Shown here one piece after another: positions 1-8,706 of a stretch of 11,939 nucleotides of DNA. The notes under the pieces were generated by a model that saw nothing but the letters and a program-made list of their open reading frames with translations, did not search any database and was not told the DNA's origin. Within the stretch, counting starts at the first letter, position 1. The number at the start of each line of letters is the position of its first letter. This stretch comes from Pseudoneurospora amorphoporcata (taxonomy: Eukaryota > Ascomycota > Sordariomycetes > Sordariales > Sordariaceae): NCBI GenBank assembly GCA_033297205.1, contig MU859508.1, positions 1 through 11,939 on the forward strand, written 5' to 3'. The position numbers were made by a program, and so were the translations under genes.

Positions 1-453
1 CATACCCTGCCAGACCTCCGCCAGCCTCCCAAATACTCTGCTGAGGAACTGGTCCATCTTCCTTGAGTCCTCCTCGGTTAAGGGTTCGAGCTCCCAGCTT
101 ACGACCTCGATCGCAGACCCTCGTGCTTCATAGTCAACCGCGATGTCCGCGACGGCGGCATTAATCTGCTCTTTCAGGTCGGTAATGCGTTTGGAGCGTT
201 TCGGGGGCAGGGTTGGAGGCGTCGTGTGGCGTGTTTGGGGCGCCTGGGCCTTCCGCTTCGGGGCTGGGGCCCGTTCTTGAAGTATAGCCTTGATCTCTAG
301 CCAGTTTCGAACCGCTGGCGGGATAGGCGCATCTGGGTGATCGCGATGGAAGGTAGTAACGGCTTCTCTTGCTCTCTTAACGTTATCAAGGGGCTCGTCG
401 GTAGGGTTGTGATGCTTCCACTTCACGGTGTAGAACCAATAACGGTTACCTCC
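1..453 (-). CDS. Chromodomain-like C-terminus of element 1 integrase, open segment, truncated by window edge
   Basis: The minus frame that carries integrase stays open here for 151 codons to the window edge. YWFYTVKWKHHNPTDEPLDN followed by VKRAREAVTTFHRDHPDAP matches the chromodomain pattern of chromoviral integrases (aromatic-x-VKWK, EPLxN, then an alpha helix ending FHRxHP). In known chromoviruses this module helps target insertion to particular chromatin. The Trp usually present just before EP is Asp here, so it may be a chromodomain with an altered methyl-lysine cage. A tail of about 115 residues follows: Lys/Arg/Pro-rich (PKRKAQAP, PPKRSKRITD) and then an acidic/amphipathic stretch. It is not an independent gene. 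Unlike the neighbouring integrase it has no stop codon. Confidence 0.75.
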
Positions 454-2039
454 TCATTAGAAGCAGTCTAATAGCCTATCGAATTCCCACTCTGCCACTT
501 CTTCGTGATTATTAGTCTTAACTATTACCCTACCTTCGTTAGCTCGCACGTCGCCCTACAAATCGGCTTGGCCAGGAAGGCCCGCGTGGTAAGGTTTGAC
601 CATAGAGATATAGAAAACTAGCGAGCACTTCATATTAGCAAGTAAGATCAGCTTGACGTTATAGGAACGTGCCCAATCCACCTTGAAAGGGCCCTCCTAT
701 CGGGGGCAAAGCTTGTCGTGTGGCGTACTGTCGTTGAGATTGGTCGTATTTAGCATAACGAAATCACCAAAGCAGTATTTTAGTACGTCCGACCGATTCT
801 CGTTAGCGTTAGCCTCGTATTTATCTTATACCTTCTTTGTAGAGGTACGTACATAATCCCAAATAGCCTCAAAACGAGCGAGCAGCTCGTTGGCCTTCAA
901 GTATTCCTTCTATTGTACCGGTAAGAAGCCCTCTAACAGTACAACCGCTACGGGCTCAACGCCCATGCAGGAGTGAAAGCCATAGTTGGCAAAGAAGAGA
1001 GTTACGCCCGTAGTCTCAGAAACTATATTATTACCTACGAACTCCGCTAGTAGGAACTATCGTACCCAGTCTATCTATACCTAGTTAACGAAGATACGCA
1101 AATATTACTCCATCTCTACGTTAATACACTCCGTCTAGGCATTAGTCTATAGGTAGAAAGCGGAGCTCAACAGCCTCTTAATAGCTAGGCGTCTACAAAT
1201 CGTAGACCAGAACAGAGAAACGAACTGGGAGCCGCAGTCGGAAACAACGGTATCTGGTAGGCCGTGAAGGGTGTAAATGCAGTCAATAAAGCGGTCCGCC
1301 AGTTCTTCCGCTTCCATAGTAACAGTGGAGATATAGTGGCGCATCTTCATCAAGCGGTCTACCACGACGGCGATATGCTTGAACTTCTAACCCAGATATA
1401 AACTTTCTGGCAACGGAAAAACGTAATCAACCGAAATGTCCGTCCATGGCACGTAGGCCGCGGGCATAGGCTTGAGATAACCTGCCTTAGCGCGCCGCGA
1501 TACCTTCGTTTTCAAGCACACCAGGCAACCTTTACAATAAGCCCGAACGGCTTCTGCTATGCCTGGCCAGTACCAATACTCGTTCATCCATGCCCATGTC
1601 TTATCTCTACCTAGGTAACCCGCCATTAGTAACGAGTGAGCGCGGTAGATAAATAGTAGGTAGGTAGCGGTATCATCGGGATCGATAAGCACCCTCCCTC
1701 TATAGTACGCCTTACCTCCCGCCGTAGAACATTCAGCGAAAGCGACCTTCAGCTTCTTTCTAATATAGGGGCGCCATTCAGTACAGCCTAGATCTCTTAG
1801 GCAGCTGACGGCCTCCTACATCAGGGTTGACTGGTCGTAACTCTCGTTAATAATATCGTTAATCAACTTATCCGGCTCCTCCAAAGTATCCAAGGACAAT
1901 AAGAAGACCTCCTCGTCGAAGTCGAGGACGTTAGTAGCTATAGCTGACAGGGAGAGGCACCCATCCTCAAAGCGGGCTGGGTCAATGAGTTTGCAATTCC
2001 TAACCTTTAAACAGTAATCATCCATATCCAGCGGCACGT
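454..2039 (-). pseudogene. Integrase of element 1 pol, multiple nonsense codons, zinc-finger His lost
   Basis: Integrase inserts the cDNA copy into the genome. After a linker of about 110 residues comes an H2C2-type zinc finger: His at 1636-1638, then Tyr at 1615-1617 where the second zinc-binding His is expected, and CLVC (Cys at 1516-1527). The catalytic core keeps all three acidic residues: Asp in ISVDYV (1426-1428), Asp in VVSDCGSQF (1237-1239) and Glu (1129-1131). The last two are separated by 35 residues, the family spacing. The C-terminal part with FFANYGFH and GDFVML follows in the same frame. Stops at 1387, 1147, 1135 and others are mainly TAG, with a TAA-TGA pair at 454-459 just before the chromodomain-like tail. 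Confidence 0.9.
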
Positions 2040-4309
2040 CCTCTGGTTTCCTACTCAGCGCGTCTAGACGAAGATTCCGTAATCCCAATATATAGCGGAT
2101 TAAGAAGTTGAAGCGTGACAGGAATTATAACCACCGCATATAGCGAGGTATAAACTACTTATTTATCGTAAAGGTCTTCAAATTCTTGTGATCCGTGACA
2201 ATATCGAAAGGTTGCTAGGCGCCCTCCAATTCTAGACGCCATTCTTCCAAAACTTTAACGATGGCAAGGAGCTCTTTATCATAAATATCGTAATTGCACT
2301 CCGCCGCTGAGTATCGTGCCGAAAAGTAAGCAACTAGGTAAAGCACGCCGTCATCTCCGTACTGGGAGAGGGTGCCGCTAGACGCCCAATTGGAGGCATC
2401 AGTTTCGACGACTGTCTTCTTGGACTAATCGTAGATACGCAAGGTCGGTCCACTTGTGAACGCAATCTTCAAAACTTCGAAAGCGGACTGCTGTACTGCA
2501 GTCCATACCCATTCCGCGTCCTTCTTCGTAAAGTCATAAAGTGGTGCCGCCATTATCGAGAAGCCTTTAATAAAACGACGATAAAAGTTAGCAAATCCCA
2601 AGAAACTTTACAAAAACTTCTTAGACGTTGGGGGCTTCCAGTCCGTAATGGCTTTGACCTTCTCTAGGTCCATCTCGATACCGCCAGGCGTAATGATCAG
2701 CCTAAGGTATTTAGTTTTCTTGGTATAAAACTCGCACTTATCAATATCGACCTACAAGCCAGCCTTTTCCAAGCGGGCAAGAACATCGTCTACGTATTTC
2801 TAGTGCTCTTCCTCGTTATCCGAAAAGATGAGGATATCATCTAAGTAGGCGGTCGCGTAGATATCCAAGATATCGTGCAAAATGTCGTTAACGTAGTTTT
2901 GGAATACGCCTGGCGCTCCCTATAGGCCGAAAGGACATACGAATAATTCAAAGAGACCAAAACGGGTGACAAATGCCGTCAGCCATTCGTATCCCTCCGC
3001 AACGCGAATACGGTTGAAAGCGGCGATAATATCCAGTTTGGTAAAGATCTTTACCTTACAAATAGCGTTAAGGGTTTCTTTGATTAAAGGGAACGGGTAG
3101 CGACTCTTGAAAGTAACGTTATTAATTCTTCTATAGTCCACGCAAAGTCTAACACCTCCGCCGGGTTTCTTTACCAGCAGAATCTGGGAAGCGGCCTCGG
3201 ATTGTGAGGGACGGATGAACTCTGTACGAAGATTATCATCAATCCATTTCTTAATTACGCTTAATTTATTGGGATTGAATACCCTAGATTTCGTATAGGG
3301 TACTTGCTCGCCCGGGCGGAGCTCAATCTTAAAGTCGTACGAGCGGTAAGGGGGTAAGACCGTAGCGTTACGAGGTCTAAAGACGTTAAGGTGGTTCCAG
3401 TGCTGTTTGGGGAGCTTCTCCTTGATTTAGGAGTTAATTTTGGGTAGCTTATCAGCTTTCTCGTAGAATTTAGCTGCATCTTCTTCCGTAATACTAGCTA
3501 GCCTGATAGCTTCGCAGCGCTCGTAATCCTCCTCTACATTGCCGCTGAGGTGTACGTGTTTAGCGATCTTTACTACTCGGATAGCGACCTTGGAGCCCTT
3601 GCTAGCGCAAGCATCAATCTACAGGTGGTAACGCTTGCCTAGCAACTTCTTGTATTTGGCACCGTCGCCGTTCCAGATCTCCTGCTCCATTTCTGGGGTG
3701 AGGTTAGCCAAACCGCTTAGTATATTACAGTCGTACTCAATTCCTATCCTTACCTCTCTATCAACGACGCCTTCATCGTATCCATACTCCTCAAGCTCTA
3801 GGGCGCCCCCCTCTACCTCTTTAGCCCAGGCCCCCTCCTCCGCCCTAGCCTCCTCTATAATCTCGCAAATCTCTACGTACGAAGTGCGGAACGCTCGTAA
3901 ATCAAACTTCTCGCACAGCCAATTAAAACTAGCGGCCGTCATATCCCTAATATCCACTAGGTTAATAGGGTCGCTCGAGAAATATAATCGGCGCACTACA
4001 ACGCAATAGTAGGGATCGGACCTCCGCTAGCCAGCCACGGTGCGGCAAACAGCGGGCTTAGTCCGCTTAAGGGCCGCGATTAGGGTGCTGGAGTCCTTAA
4101 CCGGGGTATTAGAGGGTCCGTCTTTAATAACGTCGGGGACGAGGTCCGCGATTAGGGTACTAAGGCGGTCGGCCTTAACTATGCCTCGTATAGTTTCGTA
4201 ATAACGCGTATAAGCGTACTTCTAAACCTTTAAAGCGTGCCGTAAAGAGGGCGAGAGGTTAGTAGGAAGGCAGCGGTCCGCACAGTAATTATTAAAGGTA
4301 ACGGCGCCG
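2040..4309 (-). pseudogene. Reverse transcriptase and RNase H of element 1 pol, multiple nonsense codons
   Basis: RT copies element RNA into cDNA and RNase H degrades the RNA strand. One frame runs throughout. A poorly conserved acidic region (open 3619-3996) precedes RT. RT begins around 3260 and contains the template-binding VRLCVDYRRINN (about 3120-3155), FTKLDIIAAFNRI, PFGL, and the catalytic YLDD at 2836-2847. The thumb/connection follows with SFLGFANFYRRFI. RNase H has its acidic residues in ETDAS (Asp 2398-2400), DKELLAIV (Glu 2272-2274) and TDHKNL (Asp 2191-2193), then DALSRK at its end. Catalytic residues are therefore intact and loss is by stop codons, mostly TAG with some TAA, often where the family has Trp or Gln. 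I see no frameshift in this stretch. Confidence 0.9.
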
Positions 4310-4756
4310 TCTAGCTATAATACTATAGGGTTATAAAGCTTGAGCCATAGCATACCTAGGATCACAGGGTGATCGGCCGCCAGATCATAGGCTAGCATAG
4401 TAATCGTTTCTGTGTGGTAGCCGATCCGCAGCTGAACCTCACAGTAGTAAGTAATAAAATCCTTAGGCACGCCGTCAACTAAATACAAGGCCTTTAGTTT
4501 AGGGAGTTTTCAATAGCGGGATAGTATAACGGGCGGCAAAGCTACAATCAATAAAGGCGAGAGCGGAGCATCCGCTATCGACCAAAGCGGCACATTTGCT
4601 ACGTTGATTGCGCGGTCCATAAACGATTTGAGCAGAGAGAAGGATGGAATTATCATTATAACTATCTAAGTTTAAATTCTTAAATTGAACTACTTCTAAG
4701 TCTACCAAATTATTCTCCCCCTCATCTATCATCGTTACGGACGACGGCCTCTCCAA
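4310..4756 (-). pseudogene. Aspartic protease domain of element 1, split over two frames
   Basis: This retropepsin would process Gag-Pol. The N-terminal half is open on the minus strand from 4756 to 4499 and holds the active-site loop ALVDSGCSA, with Asp-Ser-Gly at 4571-4579. The second half, with the flap-side HPVILGMLWL (ILG at 4354-4362), lies in a different frame, the one used by gag and by RT. The switch falls at about 4507-4510, a run of four T on the plus strand (four A in coding sense). Skipping one A joins the halves smoothly, so a one-base insertion or a sequencing error is the simplest reading. Entry into the shifted frame from gag occurs near 4757-4790. Confidence 0.8.
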
Positions 4757-6357
4757 GCGACTTAATAGAGAGGCGGCGCATTTCCCACGCTATATTCTAC
4801 GGGTTGGGCAGGAGCTAGAGTAGGCGCTGCGGCGGGCTCACCGGTAGCGACGGCGTTAATTTGAACGCCGTTATTACCGTTATTACCGTAACCAAACTAT
4901 CCCATAGCCAGTCTACTACGGTTGTTATTATTGTTATAGCCGCCTCTACCGCGACGGTTGCAGCGATCGCGCTCCCTCTACTCCTTAGGGATGCCAGTGT
5001 TAATACTATTGCGGCATTCATAGGCGTAGTAACCTAGTCTAGCGCAACGCTTACAAAGACTATTCTATATACGGTAGTCAATAACCGCCTTATCGATTAT
5101 ACGAGACAGTTGAACGTCGAAGGCGTTTATAGCGTCGAGATCTATGGCGGTGCCGCCTTGGCTGACGGTGCGCTCGGTAGAAGCGGAACCGCCGCTAGAG
5201 CTAGAATTATTTTTATAGAACTGGACAGTAGTCTTATTGCGCCAATCGCGCTCCTCGAGGTTAGTAGCGAACTTACGGTATAGGGTAAACTACTTATCGT
5301 AATTGTTAAGAACAGGGAACTCCTACTAATAAGCAATAGTATTATAAATCTCATTAGTAGCCTTTATTTTTAGGTAATAGGTCTTTATAGAGTCGTCGAG
5401 GTCGCAGCGGTCGATAAGGGTAGTAAATCTGTCTTCAAAATCGAGCCACTTCTAACTCTTAGTCATCTTCAAGGTCTCGAGGTCACGACGGGACTCGAGG
5501 ATAAGATCTATACGGTCGTACTTGGTGTTGAGGTAAGCGAGCAGATCCTCGCTAATCTTCTACTTCCTCTTATCCTTATCGGCTTCCTTTAGTAATAGTA
5601 TAGCCTGGGCGGAGAGGGCGTGAAAGGCAGCGCCACTAAGGCATTGCATGATTTGGGCGAACTTGTAACGCTCATCTTAATCGAAGTACCAAGCATCCTA
5701 AAACTAACAAAGCTCGATCTTAGCACGCCAGGCGCGGTAAAATTCAACGCGTTTAACGGCGGTACTGCCCTCGCCGGTGAAGACTTTAGGGTCCTTACTA
5801 ATCCTAAACTTAGGGGTGGACATATCGTCGTCTACAGGGACAGCTTCGGGAGGGATAGCTCCCAGGCGCATAGTCTTCTTGAAATCTTTAATAGTATCGT
5901 TCTTCTCCCTGAGTTTGGCGGTGACGTCCTTCTTGAGTTTACTGTGGGCGTCGGTGGCAGCGTCAAGCGCGGTGTTGGTGTCGGCAAGCTTGCTCTGGGT
6001 AATAGTGAGCTGCTTTTTGAGATGGGTGATTTTGTCGTTGAGCTTAGTAATGGTCACGTCTTGGTTTGCCAGCTGCTCCGCGTTGTCGGCGAGCGCGTCG
6101 TTGGCGACTGCGACGAAGGAGTTTGCCTTGATTACGTCCTGGTCGATGAGTCGGGCGAGCGCGATAATAGTGTGGCCGAAAGCGGGGTGGTTAGCAAGCT
6201 CAGAGGCGGTGTCAAGGTCGCTCTGCTCAGCTGGGGCACCGGGGTCAGGACTGCCGTTGAGAGCCTCTGTAATGTTCTCGAAGAGTTGCTCGTGAGCGGG
6301 GTCGACGATAGAGCCGATGGCGGAGATGGCAACGTCAACGTCGGTGACGGACGACAT
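4757..6357 (-). pseudogene. gag of element 1: capsid polyprotein with coiled coil and CCHC zinc knuckle, broken by stops
   Basis: Gag builds the virus-like particle and packages element RNA. The ATG at 6355-6357 opens 217 uninterrupted residues, ending at a TAG (5704). Residues about 80-150 are rich in charged and Leu/Ile residues and look like a coiled coil. The segment ending in YRAWRAKIEL begins a retrotransposon capsid-type domain, which continues in the same frame with about ten TAG stops and one TAA. Near the end is a zinc knuckle, CKRCARLGYYAYEC (5014-5055), where the His of C-x2-C-x4-H-x4-C is Tyr, codon TAC. Downstream is an Asn/Gly/Arg-rich stretch (about 4860-4980), typical of a nucleocapsid. 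Full length would be roughly 530 residues. The first 200 codons look unmutated, unlike the rest. The frame shifts near 4757-4790, so the exact end is uncertain. Confidence 0.85.
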
Positions 6358-6616
6358 TCATTAGCTCGATTAATGAAGGGGATGAGTGCTACCTTGTAGG
6401 TGGGAAGCCCTACCTTGTAGGCGCTGGGGAGAATCGCGGTGCGATTTGTGGTGTTGCTGGTCGGACTCGAGGTCGAACCTGCTAGCGGCGCAGTGCGACC
6501 GAAACTGTCGCAGTGCGATGAGAAGGTCGCGGGCACGTCGGAGATTCTCACGACGGCGGCGATTGATTGAGATGGAGTTGTACGCTCGCAGCGTAATAGT
6601 AGGTACAACTAACTAT
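6358..6616 (-). other. Leader between LTR and gag of element 1, with short repeats
   Basis: This GC-rich stretch has no recognised gene. CTACCTTGTAGG occurs twice as a direct repeat (6389-6400 and 6410-6421), and CGCAGTGCGA occurs twice (6489-6498, 6509-6518) with a one-base variant at about 6434. AGTTGTAC at 6576-6583 pairs with GTACAACT at 6603-6610, with a smaller hairpin, TACGCT-CGC-AGCGTA, overlapping its left arm at 6581-6595. Part of the hairpin zone may belong to the LTR U5. It should hold the primer-binding site, but I could not recognise one. Confidence 0.5.
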
Positions 6617-6702
6617 CACGGTGCAGGGCGAGGTAGGGGGTAGATGTGACATACGTAGTTGTACGAGGAGAGAGGAAGGGAAGAGAGGGAGGTGTACGGT
6701 CT

Positions 6703-6710
6703 GGATATAG
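6703..6710 (-). promoter_or_regulatory. TATA-like box of element 1 LTR
   Basis: The minus strand reads CTATATCC, followed by a strongly pyrimidine-rich tract (about 6664-6692), a common arrangement at fungal transcription starts. The related LTR at 8707 has CTATATAG at the matching place, again followed by a CT-rich tract. No start site can be read from sequence alone. Confidence 0.45.
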
Positions 6711-6773
6711 GGTAGGGCTGAGCCATGCCCTGGATCCAGACTGAGGCCCACTGGTGCCTGCATGCGTGCGATC

Positions 6774-6794
6774 CTATTGGCCAATGGCCAATAG
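6774..6794. promoter_or_regulatory. Perfect palindrome with two opposed CCAAT boxes in the LTR
   Basis: Two 10-base arms, CTATTGGCCA and TGGCCAATAG, are exact reverse complements around a single central A. Each arm holds a CCAAT pentamer, one on each strand. The palindrome lies about 65 bases upstream, in element orientation, of the TATA-like CTATATCC, where U3 control elements are expected. CCAAT is the binding site of the HAP/NF-Y complex in fungi. Binding here is inferred. Confidence 0.5.
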
Positions 6795-6860
6795 AGACTC
6801 GATGGCTGTGCCAATCGTGCAGCGCATCACCAGTGCCATCATAGGTAATCCTATGATACT

Positions 6861-8706
6861 TCTCGTCGTTCCGGCCATATGTAAGTCTTATCGTTATACT
6901 ATAATTTATCGTTCTGAAGGTTAATTCCTTCTTTTTAGTTGTCTTCCCATCATTGCCTATCTTCGGGGGTAACGATGGTAGCCTAATACCTCAAGGCTTA
7001 GTTCTTAGCCCTGTAGATAATGTAGCACTCTACTTATTCTTATAAGGGGTACGTAAGCGATCTATCTAGTTGTTCCTAGAACAAGAGTGTAGAGGCTTCT
7101 ACTACATCTTTTACATAGTCCGGCTGACGACTCAAAGTATCAGCTCAGGCGTTCTCTAAATCCTTCTTATAGTTGATCCTAAAGTTGAATTCTGATAGGA
7201 ACTCAGCTTATCATATCTGTCGGCCGTTAAGCACCTTCGTGGTCGTAAAGTACCGGAGATTGTTGTGGTCAGTATATACTTATACTTCATACGTAGTTCT
7301 ACTAAGGTATAGTCTCTATTTTTGAAACGGTTCGATGATAGCTAGGAATTCCTTGTTATAGATAGGATAGTTGCGACGGGGTCCCTCCAACTTCTTCAAG
7401 AAGAAAGCTATAGGATGTAGTTTCTCTTAGTCATCGCGTTGTCCTAATTGTCCTCCGATGGCGTAGTCTGACACGTCGGTTTCAACTTTAAAGAGTTTAC
7501 TTAGGTTGGGAAGTTTCAGCATAGGATCTGTAGTGATTGCGTTGCAGATAGCCTTAAAGGCTTCCTCTTTTTTCTTTCCCTATATGAAAATAGCCTCCTT
7601 CTTAGTAAGCTCGTATAGTGGCCTAGCAAGCTTCTTATAATCGCGTATAAACCTACGATAGAAGTTAGTAAATCCTAAGAACCCACGAACATCAGTCGCA
7701 TTCTTAAGCTCGGGCCAATTTCATACAACTTCCACTTTACTTAGTTCCATCCTTACCTCATTCTTTGAGATCAGGTATCCGAGAAATACAGTTTCCTTTA
7801 CATAGAATTCACTCTTTTCTATGTTGACTGAGAGGTTGTGTTGGTATAGTGCGTCCAGCACTTTCCGTACGTGCTTCTTATAGTACTCGAAGGTTTTAGA
7901 ATAAATAAGAATATCATCTAGGTAGCAGATAGCGAACTTGTTGAGGTAGGGTCGGATCGCGTAATTGATAACAGATTAGAATGTTGCAAGTGCATTAGTC
8001 AACTCGAAGGGCATAACGAAGTATTTGTAATATTTATAGAGTATGCGAAATACTGTCTTCTATTTATCTTCTTCTTTAATCCGGATGTAGATATAGGCAA
8101 TGGGCAAATCAAAGCGCGTAAAGTATCGTACTCCTCCTAATTGATTCCGAATGCGCGAAATCAAAGGTAGGGAATAACTATTTCTTATAGTCTCCTAATT
8201 TAGTTGCCTATAATTCATACAAAGTTGTAGCTTTCTATCTTTCTTCGGCACGAAGAGGATGGGGTACCCTACTAACGATGTAGATTTCCGAATGTGCCCT
8301 CTCTTCAAGTTCTCGTCTAAATACTTCTTCAACTCCTCGTTCTATTTCTCGTTAGTATAATACACTTTGAAGAACTTGAGCTTAGCTCCTTCTTTAAACT
8401 TAATCTCATAGTCCCACGGTCCTCGTAGTAGTAGTCCTTCAAGGTATTTGCTAACGAAAGCTGGGTATCCGTAATATTCTTCAGGAATTATCGCCTTCAG
8501 CTTTTCCATTTATTAGTTTTGGTAATAGTTAAACTTATACTAAGCGTTAACTGCTAATACCTCTACTAACGTTACTAACCCTTTCTCTATAACCTTGCCG
8601 CTCCTATCAATAGTACAAATTATAACTTCTTGTACTACTTGCGGTGGGGCCGTAGGAACATCGCCTTCCTAGCTCGCTTCCTTTCATATTCCGGGTTTCC
8701 TATTAG
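6861..8706 (-). pseudogene. Reverse transcriptase, RNase H and pre-integrase linker of element 2
   Basis: One frame reads the whole segment without an indel. An N-terminal part starting near 8509 leads into RT with SLVGYPILFVPKK (about 8246-8290), NYRQLN, VMPFELTNA and an intact YLDD at 7913-7924, then FLGYLIS and FLGFTNFYRRFI. RNase H follows with the Asp in ETDVSDYA (7475-7477), NKEFLAII, TDHNNL and TLSRQPD near 7120. Past RNase H the frame continues as a linker ending in YNDKTYIWPERR at about 6865-6900, resembling the stretch just upstream of the integrase zinc finger. The sequence then passes into element 1's LTR. About twenty stops (TAG, TAA and TGA) show it is dead. Confidence 0.87.

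Larger units (their letters stand above)
6617..6859 (-). repeat. 5' LTR of element 1 (approximate limits)
   Basis: This stretch lies upstream of gag and ends where the element 2 coding frame resumes. Its reverse complement starts GTATCATAGG, has a TATA-like CTATATCC, then a pyrimidine tract, and resembles the plus-strand copy at 8707-8931 in the same order: GTATCATAGG, CTATATA, CT-rich tract, TACAAC and a GGTG/CGTG block. That shared architecture supports LTR identity although the second LTR of element 1 is outside the window. The expected terminal TG is not evident: the sequence before TATCATAGG reads AAG, where the other copy has TG. The gag-side limit is uncertain and may extend to about 6560. 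I could not identify a convincing tRNA primer-binding site. Confidence 0.65.
1..6860 (-). mobile_element. Ty3/gypsy chromovirus-like LTR retrotransposon (element 1), inactivated, 3' end off window
   Basis: Domains read on the minus strand in Ty3/gypsy order: 5' LTR, leader, Gag with coiled coil and zinc knuckle, aspartic protease, RT with YLDD, RNase H, integrase with zinc finger and D,D35,E core, then a chromodomain-like tail. RT before integrase separates this from Ty1/copia. Apart from one segment around the protease, gag and pol share a single frame from 6357 to position 1, interrupted only by stop codons, about three quarters of them TAG. The 3' LTR is not in the window and should lie to the left. 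Element 1 sits inside element 2 in the same orientation, so it is the younger insertion. Autonomous movement is not possible from this copy. Confidence 0.9.

Noticed and set aside
3635..4009. Plus-strand 124-codon open frame
   Set aside because: It mirrors the acidic pre-RT segment of pol on the opposite strand; the Ser/Pro-rich product is what antisense of acidic codons gives.
454..4309. TAG reassigned to an amino acid (variant code or systematic readthrough)
   Set aside because: The same C-to-T change also produces His-to-Tyr losses at zinc sites, TAA appears as well, and the unmutated ends of the same element have no TAG. Point mutation explains all of this more simply.
4815..5354. Minus-strand open frames of 68 and 70 codons with hydrophobic, membrane-like products
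   Set aside because: They are out of frame with the gag zinc knuckle and nucleocapsid reading, and their Ile/Val/Thr richness comes from the mutated, repetitive DNA.
5620..6399. Plus-strand open frame of 259 codons, longer than the gag segment on the other strand
   Set aside because: It lies antisense to gag, whose minus-strand product has a clear coiled coil, a capsid-type continuation and a downstream zinc knuckle in frame. The plus-strand product shows no domain and is explained by the GC-rich, unmutated DNA.
6132..6814. Minus-strand open frames of 158 and 88 codons overlapping gag and the LTR
   Set aside because: They lie in other frames over gag's start, the leader and the LTR, with no recognisable domain.
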